39,517 bases of DNA from an uncultured Oscillibacter sp. (GTDB lineage: Bacteria > Bacillota > Clostridia > Oscillospirales > Oscillospiraceae): NCBI GenBank assembly GCA_937884915.1, contig CALAAN010000292.1:1-39517 (forward strand), in the 5' to 3' direction. The translations under genes were made by a program, and so were the position numbers. The notes under the pieces were generated by a model. The model was not told the DNA's origin, did not search any database, and saw only the letters and a program-made list of their open reading frames with translations. Positions 15,362 to 21,076 of this stretch are shown here, one piece after another (the first letter of the stretch is position 1; the number at the start of each line of letters is the position of its first letter).

Positions 15362-15442
15362 CTAAAAGATATGCCCCAGCACCGCGAGCAGCGCCGCCAT
15401 AGCGGCGCACGCCCCGCAAGCCCACATGACCCGCTCACGCAT
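15362..15442 (-). CDS. 26-residue membrane peptide
   Basis: The frame encodes MRERVMWACGACAAMAALLA and ends VLGHIF. A positively charged start (MRER) followed by about 20 uniformly hydrophobic residues makes a single membrane helix. The ribosome site AGGAGG lies 8 bases before the ATG, and the frame overlaps the Lar-like gene by 8 bases, as in the rest of this tightly packed operon. A small membrane effector or a regulator of a host membrane protein is possible. Confidence 0.55.
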   Translation of the reverse strand: MRERVMWACGACAAMAALLAVLGHIF

Positions 15443-15650
15443 CCTTCGCCCTCCTGTTCCACCGCCGCTCGATCTCGAGCCTTGCCTGCCGCTGCGGATC
15501 TTTCATCCCCGGCGGCGCCGGGTACAGCGTGTGCATCTCCGCGCCGCAGGCAACGCAGCGGATCGTCGCGATGTATGTCCCCATCGGATGCCCCTTCGCC
15601 GGGGCAATGGAGCGGCGCGCCTCTGCGCCGCAGAACGGGCAGGGCTTCAT
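15435..15650 (-). CDS. Lar-like zinc-ribbon protein
   Basis: This 71-residue protein begins MKPCPFCGAEARRSIAPAKG and has a second pair IRCVACGAEMHT, giving two CxxC knuckles. It ends in a basic helix (QARLEIERRWNRRAKDA). The MKPCPFCG opening and ending with xxWNRR are characteristic of the Lar family, named for restriction alleviation of type I enzymes. Many family members are annotated only by similarity, so anti-restriction activity here is a hypothesis. It overlaps its upstream neighbour by 4 bases and has a GGAGGG site. Confidence 0.82.
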   Translation of the reverse strand: MKPCPFCGAEARRSIAPAKGHPMGTYIATIRCVACGAEMHTLYPAPPGMKDPQRQARLEIERRWNRRAKDA

Positions 15651-15856
15651 CCGTGCCGCCCTCCTCTCCGGAGCAGCGCCGCGTCCGGCAGCCGCATCCA
15701 GCGGCAGATGTCCGCCGCGAAGGAGATGTAGCCGTAAAGCGCAAACAGCGCCTCGATGATCCCGAACCCCTTTCCGTTCAGCCAGATGAAGAAGATCACC
15801 GCGCTCATCAGCGCCATGATCATCGCCGTGACAAACATTGCCTTGCTCCTGCTCAT
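15647..15856 (-). CDS. Small two-helix membrane protein
   Basis: This 69-residue protein begins MSRSKAMFVTAMIMALMSAV and has two hydrophobic segments, about residues 7-27 and 33-50 (FGIIEALFALYGYISFAADI). A basic tail RWMRLPDAALLRRGGRHG follows. The start overlaps the upstream stop as ATGA. It is an early-expressed inner-membrane protein with no recognised family. Superinfection exclusion or modulation of a host membrane complex would be typical roles, but nothing in the sequence proves this. Confidence 0.65.
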   Translation of the reverse strand: MSRSKAMFVTAMIMALMSAVIFFIWLNGKGFGIIEALFALYGYISFAADICRWMRLPDAALLRRGGRHG

Positions 15857-16116
15857 TTCGTTTTCCTCTCTCTCTTTTTGTTGGGGCAGAAATGGAACCT
15901 GTGCGCCGCCCCGCGCATCTCGTCCTCCTCGCACTCTACGACCGGCAGCGGCGTGCCGCTGTTGGTGTAGAGCGTCACCATGTCGCGCTCGCCCTCTTCG
16001 GCCCGGCGGAAGCGGTACGGCGTCAGCGACGCTTCCACGCACAGCGTCCCCCGCGGCCCCGGCACGAACAGCACCGGCCGCCCGCAGTATTTGCACTTCG
16101 TCTCTTTCGGTATCAT
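15853..16116 (-). CDS. Zinc-ribbon-type small protein
   Basis: This 87-residue protein begins MIPKETKCKYCGRPVLFVPG and has further cysteines in GTLCVEASLTPYRF and the terminal FHFCPNKKRERKTK. The first CxxC looks like half of a zinc ribbon. The acidic/basic alternation and the small size fit an early host-takeover protein. ATG at 16116 overlaps the previous stop as ATGA and has AAAGGAAA upstream. No known family recognised. Confidence 0.7.
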   Translation of the reverse strand: MIPKETKCKYCGRPVLFVPGPRGTLCVEASLTPYRFRRAEEGERDMVTLYTNSGTPLPVVECEEDEMRGAAHRFHFCPNKKRERKTK

Positions 16117-16304
16117 CGAATCTTTCCTTTCTTTTTGCACCACTCCGGCGTCCTCACACTGTCCGGATACGGATTCCCCTCCCGAACAACATGAATCACC
16201 CGCCCGAACTTGTCGCCGTTCTCACGGCAGAAGCACCGCACCGCCTGCTTCCCCTGCGGCCACTGGTCCAGCGCGATGTGCGGGCATCCCCTGCACGTCT
16301 TCAT
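16113..16304 (-). CDS. Cysteine-rich 63-residue protein
   Basis: The frame encodes MKTCRGCPHIALDQWPQGKQ, followed by AVRCFCRENGDKFGRVIHVV and ending TPEWCKKKGKIR. Cysteines at 4, 7, 24, 26 and 56 suggest a metal-binding knot. GGAGGA lies before the ATG, which overlaps the upstream stop by 4 bases. Similar cysteine-rich proteins with an RxIxxxRxGNPxPxxxxxPxWC pattern are frequent in Firmicutes phage early regions; function unknown. Confidence 0.72.
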   Translation of the reverse strand: MKTCRGCPHIALDQWPQGKQAVRCFCRENGDKFGRVIHVVREGNPYPDSVRTPEWCKKKGKIR

Positions 16305-16855
16305 GGCGCTTTCCTCCGCGGCGGAGCATTTGGCGGCAGCTCCAGCTTCTTTCGCGCCTTGTACACCGACGGCCTCGACGCGCCGAGCCTCTCCGCGATC
16401 TGCGGATCGTTCAGCCCCTCGGCCCAGCATTTCTTCAGCTCCTCCGGATCGATGACATACCGGAACGCGTTCGGCGCCAGCCCCGCCCGGCGCCGCCACC
16501 GCCGCACGGTGTCCGCATTGCAGCCGATCTCCCGCGCGATCTCCGTGTCCCGCTTGCCCTCTTCCCATAGCGCCCGGAACTGCGCCCAGTCGTACTTCTT
16601 CCTGCCGGCCGTGCTCATCCGGGCCTTCGGCATCCTGTCCGGCGGTCTCTTTGCCGATACGACGATCGGCTGCGACCGCCTTGTTTCGGTCTTCCCCGTG
16701 CGGTACAGCCCGCATTTCCGGGTGATGTCGGCCTCGCCCCGGCTCGTCTTTGTCTCGCCGGTGATAAAGAAGTAGTTGCAGCTCGGCACGTTCCCGTCCA
16801 CGCGCCCGGCGTGGTACCGGCACTTTGTCCGGTAACATATGTACTCGTCCTTCAA
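16301..16855 (-). CDS. Cysteine module fused to two helix-turn-helix motifs
   Basis: This 184-residue protein has an N-terminal region with cysteines (YICYRTKCRYHAGRVDG, SCNYFFITGETKTSRG, ITRKCGLYRTGKTE) and two HTH units. The first is about residues 89-118 (WAQFRALWEEGKRDTEIARE, then IGCNADTVRRWRRRAG). The second is about 137-172 (EELKKCWAEGLNDPQIAERL, then GASRPSVYKARKKL). It begins at a TTG codon that overlaps the HNH stop as TTGA. It likely binds DNA and may regulate early or late transcription. The cysteine part resembles the small cysteine-rich proteins encoded next to it, so it may be a fusion of such a unit with an HTH protein. Confidence 0.72.
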   Translation of the reverse strand: MKDEYICYRTKCRYHAGRVDGNVPSCNYFFITGETKTSRGEADITRKCGLYRTGKTETRRSQPIVVSAKRPPDRMPKARMSTAGRKKYDWAQFRALWEEGKRDTEIAREIGCNADTVRRWRRRAGLAPNAFRYVIDPEELKKCWAEGLNDPQIAERLGASRPSVYKARKKLELPPNAPPRRKAP

Positions 16856-17211
16856 AACGGCAGCACCGCCCCTTCCTCGATCAGATGAAAGGCGCTCTCG
16901 TTGTCCCAGCCGTCGTCCGGGTGCTCGATCCCCCAGATCTCCGCCTCATCGAGATAGTTCTTCCCGAAGTGCGCGACGAACTCTTCCTTGCTCCACCTCT
17001 GCTCGGTCATCGCCTTGTGCTGGCCGTAGCGGTGCAGAAGCTCCGCCGTCTCGCCGGAGCGGTGCGCGCTGTCCGCGTCGATCCGGTGGCACCACGGGCA
17101 GAGGCGGACGGTCAGGCCGTACTTTGTGGAAATAGGCCGCCGGGCTCCGCCGAAAATGTGGTGCTCTTCGAGCTGTTCATAATTCCCGCACAGAAAACAA
17201 ATACCTTTCAT
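16852..17211 (-). CDS. HNH-type nuclease-like protein
   Basis: This 119-residue protein begins MKGICFLCGNYEQLEEHHIF and continues GGARRPISTKYGLTVRLCPW, then CHRIDADSAHRSG. It has C5, C8, C38 and C41 as zinc ligands, H17/H18 (EEHHIF) as the catalytic histidine site, and H42. This is the HNH layout of phage HNH/DUF968-type proteins. It is not beside the terminase as packaging HNH proteins are, so a role in early host-DNA or defence-DNA cleavage is conceivable. AAAGGA precedes the ATG. Its stop overlaps the next gene (TTGA). Confidence 0.78.
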   Translation of the reverse strand: MKGICFLCGNYEQLEEHHIFGGARRPISTKYGLTVRLCPWCHRIDADSAHRSGETAELLHRYGQHKAMTEQRWSKEEFVAHFGKNYLDEAEIWGIEHPDDGWDNESAFHLIEEGAVLPF

Positions 17212-17237
17212 CGTTCTTCGTCCTTTCAAAATTCTTG

Positions 17238-17287
17238 TCTCTCCCTCCGGGAGAGGTGGCGCGGCGCAGCCGTGACGGAGAGGGTCC
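17238..17287. repeat. Dispersed hairpin repeat of a second family
   Basis: The element holds CTCTCCC/GGGAGAG (17240..17256) and GGCGCGGC/GCAGCC pairings, followed by GTGACGGAGAGGGTCC. It sits in the 80-base gap between the HNH gene and the upstream 79-residue gene. I associate the type with repeats spread through Clostridia chromosomes, so it may have been acquired from a host. Confidence 0.55.
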
Positions 17288-17291
17288 CCCC

Positions 17292-17531
17292 CTATTTCGT
17301 CGCTTCCAGAATTCTCGCCGCCAGATCGTCCACGCGCCACTTCTTCTTTGTGCCGCGCTGGAAGCACGGCAGCCCGTCCAGAAACTCCGCGACGATCCTC
17401 CGGTTCTCTATCCCGAGATACCGCCCGATCTGCGCCATGTCGGCGTACCTCGCGCCGTCCGTGCAGTGCTCCGTGAGATCCGCCTCGATCTTCCTCTGCT
17501 CCGCCGGAACGCACAGCCGTACCCTCGGCAT
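17292..17531 (-). CDS. Small winged-helix-like DNA-binding protein
   Basis: This 79-residue protein has a central RYADMAQIGRYLGIENRRIV (helix-turn-helix) and a wing-like RGTKKKWRVDDLAARIL at the C-terminus. The layout resembles excisionase-type small DNA-binding proteins, which bend attachment sites or act as repressors. It starts one base after the stop of the 48-residue gene upstream. An excisionase (recombination directionality factor) role is attractive since none is visible beside the integrase, but this is inference only. Confidence 0.65.
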   Translation of the reverse strand: MPRVRLCVPAEQRKIEADLTEHCTDGARYADMAQIGRYLGIENRRIVAEFLDGLPCFQRGTKKKWRVDDLAARILEATK

Positions 17532-17678
17532 TTACCCCGCCTCCTTCTCGTCCTTTTTCTTGCTCTGCATATACTCCACGGCCAGAGCCGCGCCGTCGAT
17601 CTGCTGCACGAACTTCTCCTGCAGCTCCGGCGGCAGCGCGCACACCTTCTCGGCCAGCGCCTTCTCCTTTTCGCTCAT
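17532..17678 (-). CDS. 48-residue helical protein
   Basis: The frame encodes MSEKEKALAEKVCALPPELQ, continues EKFVQQIDGAALAVEYMQSK and ends KKDEKEAG. The LPPELQEKFxxQIDGAALA pattern recurs in small phage proteins of Firmicutes. AGGAGGTGAGGAC precedes the ATG. No function is known to me. It is the first gene of the compact block that continues to PcfJ. Confidence 0.68.
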   Translation of the reverse strand: MSEKEKALAEKVCALPPELQEKFVQQIDGAALAVEYMQSKKKDEKEAG

Positions 17679-17696
17679 GTCCTCACCTCCTGTCGC

Positions 17697-17725
17697 TTGT
17701 GTTTTTCCCGCTCCTGCGGTACGAT
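17697..17725 (+). promoter_or_regulatory. Possible promoter for the 70-residue HTH gene
   Basis: TTGTGT (17697..17702) and TACGAT (17720..17725) are 17 bases apart, and the -10 overlaps the left arm of the 24-bp inverted repeat. It is a moderate match to the consensus. Confidence 0.4.
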
Positions 17726-18060
17726 GAAAAATGCCGCGGCTGTGTGCTGCTTTGTATCTCCATCTCGGAGATGAAAGGTGGTGGTACATTGCCGCACCCG
17801 GAAAAAGAGGGTCTCGTGCTGTTCTTCCTGAACAAGCAGGACAACGCCGTCTTTGCACGCCGTCTCGGTGTCTCCTTTCAGACGCTTTGCCGTTTGTACC
17901 GCGGGACCGAGAGAATGAGCCGTTCCGTTCGCCGGAAGGCTCTTTCAATTCTTGGCGTGACCGAAGACGAGTTTTCTTTCCTTGTCTCGAAGGTCGCCTG
18001 ATTCCCGGAGGGAGGCCGCACCCCGGTCTCCCTTTTCCGCGGCATTTTTCATCGCACCGC
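17716..18060. repeat. 24-bp inverted repeats flanking an HTH gene
   Basis: The sequence GCGGTACGATGAAAAATGCC plus GCGG at 17716..17739 is repeated in inverse orientation at 18037..18060 with a single A/G difference. The two copies bracket the small plus-strand HTH gene (17789..18001). The arms are too long for chance. They may be paired operators, remnants of a duplication, or ends of an invertible or mobile cassette. Confidence 0.8.
17789..18001 (+). CDS. Small XRE-like HTH protein
   Basis: This 70-residue protein contains LNKQDNAVFARRLGVSFQTL, then CRLYRGTERMSRSVRRKALS, a helix-turn-helix of the XRE/Cro type, and ends ILGVTEDEFSFLVSKVA. A TTG start at 17789 is 9 bases from AAAGGTGGTGG; an ATG at 17771 gives six extra residues but would overlap that site. 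It is transcribed opposite to the early operon and flanked by 24-bp inverted repeats. It could act as a Cro-like or anti-repressor switch. Confidence 0.65.
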   Translation: MPHPEKEGLVLFFLNKQDNAVFARRLGVSFQTLCRLYRGTERMSRSVRRKALSILGVTEDEFSFLVSKVA

Positions 18061-18154
18061 TTGCGTTGCATTGCTTTGTCTCCGGCGTCGCTTCCGCCCT
18101 TATCGTTGAGCACCATATGGAGATTTTCCGTTTCTTCGTCTCGCTTTTCCGCGG

Positions 18155-18316
18155 TTAACACAGCAGCATCTTCACCGCAGCCACGAGAAGCGCCCCCGCG
18201 ATCCCGAATAGCACGGCGACCGCCGTTTCAAGCGCTTCCGCTTTCCAGCGCAGCCGGATCAGCTCTTTTCTCATCGCGTCCACACTCTCTTCCAGCTCCT
18301 CCAGCTCCTCTTCCAC
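18155..18316 (-). CDS. XhlA-like coiled-coil membrane peptide
   Basis: From the GTG at 18316 the 53-residue frame reads MEEELEELEESVDAMRKELI, followed by RLRWKAEALETAVAVLFGIA and GALLVAAVKMLLC. It is a heptad-like helix followed by one membrane segment, the design of haemolysin XhlA-type phage proteins. AAAGGAGG lies 10 bases before the GTG; the ATG at 18361 would add 15 residues across the ribosome site and leader repeat. XhlA proteins normally lie in lysis cassettes, so its early location is odd and a regulatory membrane role is equally possible. Confidence 0.6.
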   Translation of the reverse strand: MEEELEELEESVDAMRKELIRLRWKAEALETAVAVLFGIAGALLVAAVKMLLC

Positions 18317-18411
18317 CCGCTCACCCCCTCCTTTCTGCGTTGCATTGCTTTGTTTTGCCATCCTCCCGCCGTTTCTGGATTGGTCTTACTCAGAAAAAAG
18401 GAGGTTCGCTC

Positions 18412-18927
18412 ATGTCTTATCTGGTAAATTTCGTTCCGTCTCCCGCTCCGGTTCTCGACCCCCGGCTTCGCGGTCGGATCGTCTTTTGCTCCGATGCGCA
18501 GATTCCGCAGGAGATCAACCTCGCTTTGTCGCTGGTTCTCGTAGCTGTCGCCGATCAGTTGGAAAAAGAAAACCGCCTCTTCGGCGATACGCCGATCACC
18601 TGCATCTTTTCCAATTCAGATTCCTTCACGATTGCCCTGAACGAACCGGAGCAGGCCGTCTGTATGCGGATCATCTTTTATCCGCTTTCCCGGCTGTGCC
18701 GCCTCGGAGCAAATCAGCTTCTCACTTCTCTTGCCGAGGAGCTTTGCCATCTTATCTGGGACATCCCCGACGAAACCCTTGTCAACTTTAAGGTTCTTGA
18801 GGTGCTTCGTAATCTTCGTCCGCAATTCTCCCTCGCGGATCTGTACTCGGCTGCTGAAGTTGAAGCATGCGCTCAGTACGCGCAAGAACATCCGAATCTA
18901 CCTCTATCGGAATTGCTTCCGGGTTGA
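18412..18927 (+). CDS. Plus-strand protein of unknown function (possible metallopeptidase-like)
   Basis: This 171-residue protein begins MSYLVNFVPSPAPVLDPRLR after AAAGGAGG. Its C-terminal half contains LLTSLAEELCHLIWDIPDET and LVNFKVLEVLRNLRPQFSLA. The EELCHxxW helix recalls the HExxH helix of peptidases but lacks the first histidine, so activity is doubtful. It is transcribed against the leftward early operon, and its 3' end overlaps the 51-residue minus-strand gene by 140 bases. Leftward transcription would therefore run antisense across it. Confidence 0.65.
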   Translation: MSYLVNFVPSPAPVLDPRLRGRIVFCSDAQIPQEINLALSLVLVAVADQLEKENRLFGDTPITCIFSNSDSFTIALNEPEQAVCMRIIFYPLSRLCRLGANQLLTSLAEELCHLIWDIPDETLVNFKVLEVLRNLRPQFSLADLYSAAEVEACAQYAQEHPNLPLSELLPG

Positions 18928-18943
18928 GTTTGTCTTTTCGCAT
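18788..18943 (-). CDS. 51-residue early protein
   Basis: The frame encodes MRKDKLNPEAIPIEVDSDVL, continues ARTERMLQLQQPSTDPRGRI and ends ADEDYEAPQEP. It is the first frame after the early promoter (18992..19020) and has AAAGGAGG 11 bases before the ATG. A longer frame to 19045 would start upstream of the promoter's -10 and is rejected. It shares its last 140 bases with the opposite-strand 171-residue gene, so one of the two frames may carry weaker constraint. Function unknown. Confidence 0.55.
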   Translation of the reverse strand: MRKDKLNPEAIPIEVDSDVLARTERMLQLQQPSTDPRGRIADEDYEAPQEP

Positions 18944-18991
18944 TTCCTCACCCCCCTCCTTTCCGTTGCATTGCTTTGCTTTCTTGATGCA

Positions 18992-19020
18992 ATCATATGC
19001 TTGTTTAATGCATTTGTCAA
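18992..19020 (-). promoter_or_regulatory. Leftward early promoter
   Basis: On the minus strand TTGACA (19020..19015) and TATGAT (18997..18992) are 17 bases apart. Repeated GCAT/ATGC half-sites around it (for example AATGCAT, AAGCATATGATTGCAT) are candidate operators. It diverges from the repressor promoter 33 bases away, forming a lambda-like control region. Confidence 0.85.
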
Positions 19021-19052
19021 TCCCCTTTTTGCATTTTTTAAGCATTTTTCTC

Positions 19053-19081
19053 TTGCGCTTTTGCTTTTTGTCTGCTATAGT
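19053..19081 (+). promoter_or_regulatory. Repressor maintenance promoter
   Basis: TTGCGC (19053..19058) and TATAGT (19076..19081) are 17 bases apart, just upstream of the XRE repressor. Together with the divergent early promoter it forms the lysis-lysogeny switch. Confidence 0.75.
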
Positions 19082-19104
19082 GTCCTCGAAAGGAGGTGCT
19101 GCCT

Positions 19105-19494
19105 ATGTCCGCAGAACCCAGAACAAAAGAGCTGCGCAAAGCTCTCGGCCTCACGCAGCAGGAGTTCGCCGATCGTCTTAAAATCACGCGCGGCGCCGTA
19201 TCAAATTGGGATTTAGGTCACTCAGTCCCGTCCGACGCGGCGGTCTCGCTGATCTGCCGCGAGTTCCATGTGCGGGAAGCCTGGCTGCGCGATGGCGAAG
19301 GGGAGATGTTCGAGATAAAGCCCCGCGCCGAGGAGCTCGGCGAGCTTGTCCGAAAGCTCCTGGCCGACCGGCCGGAATCCTTCCGCTCCCGCCTCATCAC
19401 GTCGCTCCTGCGCTTCGAGCCCAATTCCCCCGAATGGCAGATCCTTGAGAACATCTATAATTCCATCGCAGACGAAAAAGAGAGCAGGGAATGA
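19105..19494 (+). CDS. XRE-family phage repressor (CI-like)
   Basis: This 129-residue protein begins MSAEPRTKELRKALGLTQQE and continues FADRLKITRGAVSNWDLGHS, the XRE helix-turn-helix at about residues 6-60. The remainder (LVRKLLADRPESFRSRLITS, then NSPEWQILENIYNSIADEKE) is a helical domain without the S24 self-cleavage peptidase. It should repress the divergent early promoter and keep the lysogen. ATG at 19105 has AGGAGGT 7 bases upstream; the GTG at 19096 lies inside that site. Induction would need an antirepressor or another route, as no LexA-like cleavage domain is present. Confidence 0.88.
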   Translation: MSAEPRTKELRKALGLTQQEFADRLKITRGAVSNWDLGHSVPSDAAVSLICREFHVREAWLRDGEGEMFEIKPRAEELGELVRKLLADRPESFRSRLITSLLRFEPNSPEWQILENIYNSIADEKESRE

Positions 19495-19510
19495 TCCCCG
19501 CTCTCTTTTT
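19480..19510 (+). terminator. Terminator of the repressor gene
   Basis: GAGAGCAGGGA pairs with TCCCCGCTCTC around ATGA, followed by TTTTT. It overlaps the last codons of the repressor. Confidence 0.85.
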
Positions 19511-19514
19511 CATG

Positions 19515-19552
19515 TTGACATTGTGCATATTTTGTAATACAATGTATATACA
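19515..19552 (+). promoter_or_regulatory. Toxin-antitoxin promoter and operators
   Basis: TTGACA (19515..19520) and TACAAT (19538..19543) lie 17 bases apart. Two palindromes cover the -10 box: TTGTAATACAA (19532..19542) and TGTATATACA (19543..19552). They are the likely binding sites of the RelB-type antitoxin. Confidence 0.85.
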
Positions 19553-19573
19553 AACATCAAAGGAGTTGATAAT

Positions 19574-19846
19574 ATGGCAACCGCAGTTATGAATATCCGT
19601 ATGGACAGCGAACTCAAGAAGCAGTTCGAGGCGTTCTGTGCCGACATGGGGCTTTCCGTCACCGCCGCCGTCACCGTCTTTGCGAAAAAGGCTGTCCGCG
19701 AATACCGCATCCCCTTTGAGATCGGCGCGGAGATCCCGAACGCCGAGACGAGAAAGGCGATCGAGGACGCCGAGGCCGGCATCGGCATGAGCGGCCCGTT
19801 CCACTCCGTCGCGGATCTGATGGAGGCGCTCAATGCTGACGATTAA
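19574..19846 (+). CDS. RelB/DinJ-type antitoxin
   Basis: This 90-residue protein begins MATAVMNIRMDSELKKQFEA and continues FCADMGLSVTAAVTVFAKKA, the ribbon-helix-helix of the RelB/DinJ family. It ends FHSVADLMEALNADD, the segment that should wrap the toxin. It binds its own promoter and neutralises the YafQ-type toxin, whose start codon overlaps its end by 14 bases. AAAGGAG precedes the ATG. The module probably stabilises the prophage. Confidence 0.92.
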   Translation: MATAVMNIRMDSELKKQFEAFCADMGLSVTAAVTVFAKKAVREYRIPFEIGAEIPNAETRKAIEDAEAGIGMSGPFHSVADLMEALNADD

Positions 19847-20108
19847 GTACCAGGCAGCTTTCCGCCGGGATTATAAGCGCATCGTCCGCCGCGGCTACGA
19901 CGTCCGCCTTTTGGAAAACGTCGTGCAGCTTCTCGCCGAGGAAAAGCCCCTTCCGGAAAAGCACCGCGACCACGCGCTCTCCGGCGACTATATCGGCTGC
20001 CGCGAGTGTCACATCACACCGGACTGGCTTCTGATCTACGAGATATCCCACGGTGAGCTGACGCTCTGCCTCACCCGTACCGGTACGCACAGCGATTTGT
20101 TCGACTGA
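19833..20108 (+). CDS. YafQ-type mRNA interferase toxin
   Basis: This 91-residue protein begins MLTIKYQAAFRRDYKRIVRR. It has the YafQ active-site layout: HALSGDYIGCRECHITPDW with H47, H60, D64 and W65, and H86/F90 near the end (GTHSDLFD). YafQ toxins cleave mRNA at the ribosome. It follows the antitoxin with a 14-base overlap and is ended by a terminator. All expected key residues are present, so it should be active when not bound. Confidence 0.92.
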   Translation: MLTIKYQAAFRRDYKRIVRRGYDVRLLENVVQLLAEEKPLPEKHRDHALSGDYIGCRECHITPDWLLIYEISHGELTLCLTRTGTHSDLFD

Positions 20109-20116
20109 CAGAGAGA

Positions 20117-20150
20117 ACCCGTCGGAGTTTCCGACGGGTCCTTTCTTCTT
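20117..20150 (+). terminator. Terminator of the toxin-antitoxin operon
   Basis: ACCCGTCGGA (20117..20126) and TCCGACGGGT (20130..20139) form a 10-bp stem, followed by CCTTTCTTCTTTCT. Confidence 0.85.
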
Positions 20151-20151
20151 T

Positions 20152-20253
20152 CTACGCCGCTTTCAGAAAGCTCCGGATAAACCGCAGCGCCTCCTCGTCC
20201 GCATCCTTCAGCAGCTCCGTGATCTCCGCGATGATCTTTTCCCGCTCGTCCAT
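20152..20253 (-). CDS. 33-residue microprotein, EALRFIRSFLKAA family
   Basis: The frame encodes MDEREKIIAEITELLKDADE and ends EALRFIRSFLKAA. The second half matches the 39-residue protein at 6570..6689, showing a family conserved within this genome. It stands alone on the minus strand between two plus-strand units. GGGAGGAA lies before the ATG, and three TTGTATATT repeats lie just upstream and may control it. Function unknown. Confidence 0.68.
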   Translation of the reverse strand: MDEREKIIAEITELLKDADEEALRFIRSFLKAA

Positions 20254-20275
20254 TTCTTCCTCCCTTGTCATTTTG

Positions 20276-20322
20276 TTGTATATTTGGTCATTCTCTTGTA
20301 TATTCCGACAAACTTGTATATT
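20276..20322. repeat. Three TTGTATATT direct repeats
   Basis: Identical 9-mers at 20276..20284, 20296..20304 and 20314..20322 lie in the 304-base gap between the divergent microprotein and the HTH-membrane gene. They look like operators for the adjacent HTH protein. The rest of the gap holds a GC-rich stem (CGCCCGGGG and CCCCGGGCG, about 20366..20402) and no gene that I can support. Confidence 0.65.
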
Positions 20323-20557
20323 TTCTGCGCCGCAGGGCGGGAAACGGTGCTATAGTGTAGGCGAACGCCCGGGGGGGCCGTGCCGCAGGCTCGCCCCGGG
20401 CGTCTGCCGCGGGGCGTCCCGCTCGTCCTGCTGTGCCTGTATCGTAGCAGTTCCCGGCAAATTCCGAAACCGAACGCTTTACGGTCGAGCCGGAGTTCAG
20501 TTTTTTCGACACGAATATATCCCGGTTCAACCCGAAAATAACGAAAGGACGGAGAAC

Positions 20558-21076
20558 ATGAACGAAATGGACGCGCTGAAAAACCGCTGGAGAGAGGCCA
20601 AGGGCACACGCACCTTCCCGGACATCGCCGAAGCCGCCGATCTGTCGCCGAGCACCGTGGAATATGCCTTTTCTTCAAAATCCACGAACCCCAGCTTTGA
20701 TACGGTCGTGCGCATCTCCCGGGAGCTGCACGTCTCGCTGGATGAGACGTTCGGCATTCTCTCCCCGAGCGATCGCGCGGAGTCGGAGCTTGCCCGGCAG
20801 GACGCCGCCCACTGGAAGGCGCGGTACGAAGCGTCCGTCCGGGACATCGAATATCTCCGCACGGTCATTCTGATGCTCGGTGCGTTCTTCCTCGTTCTGG
20901 TCGTCTGGTGCGTCACCATGGATCTTCGCTGCACGGAAGTCGGCTTCTTCCGCGGCGAGTGGAACTTCGCCGCGGTGTTCTCGATGTTCTGCGCCGCGAT
21001 CGCCGCGCTGATGGTCGTCCTCGTCGTCGTCCGCGTCTGCCGCCGCCACCGGCAGCGCAAAGGAGAAAAGGAATGA
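20558..21076 (+). CDS. HTH regulator with two C-terminal membrane segments
   Basis: This 172-residue protein has an N-terminal HTH (RTFPDIAEAADLSPSTVEYA, then SFDTVVRISRELHVSLDETF) at about residues 18-66. A short coiled linker follows, then two membrane helices at about residues 101-120 (TVILMLGAFFLVLVVWCVT) and 137-160 (FAAVFSMFCAAIAALMVVLV), and a basic end. It is therefore a membrane-anchored DNA-binding protein. Its stop overlaps the integrase start codon (ATGA), so the two proteins are made from one message and coupled. It could sense envelope state or superinfection and gate integration or excision. AAAGGACGGAG lies upstream of the ATG at 20558. Confidence 0.8.
   Translation: MNEMDALKNRWREAKGTRTFPDIAEAADLSPSTVEYAFSSKSTNPSFDTVVRISRELHVSLDETFGILSPSDRAESELARQDAAHWKARYEASVRDIEYLRTVILMLGAFFLVLVVWCVTMDLRCTEVGFFRGEWNFAAVFSMFCAAIAALMVVLVVVRVCRRHRQRKGEKE

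Larger units (their letters stand above)
18065..18978. repeat. 14-bp leader repeat GTTGCATTGCTTTG, three copies
   Basis: Identical copies lie at 18065..18078, 18339..18352 and 18965..18978. Read on the minus strand (CAAAGCAATGCAAC), the second and third each lead into AAAGGAGG and the starts of small minus-strand genes (18155..18316, 18788..18943). The third copy adjoins the early promoter. They may be antiterminator, regulator or RNA-binding sites in the leftward leader, or scars of duplication. Confidence 0.7.

Noticed and set aside
17532..18161. A 209-codon minus-strand frame starting at 18161
   Set aside because: Only its last 48 codons have a ribosome site and protein-like sequence; the upstream part crosses the inverted repeats and the plus-strand HTH gene.
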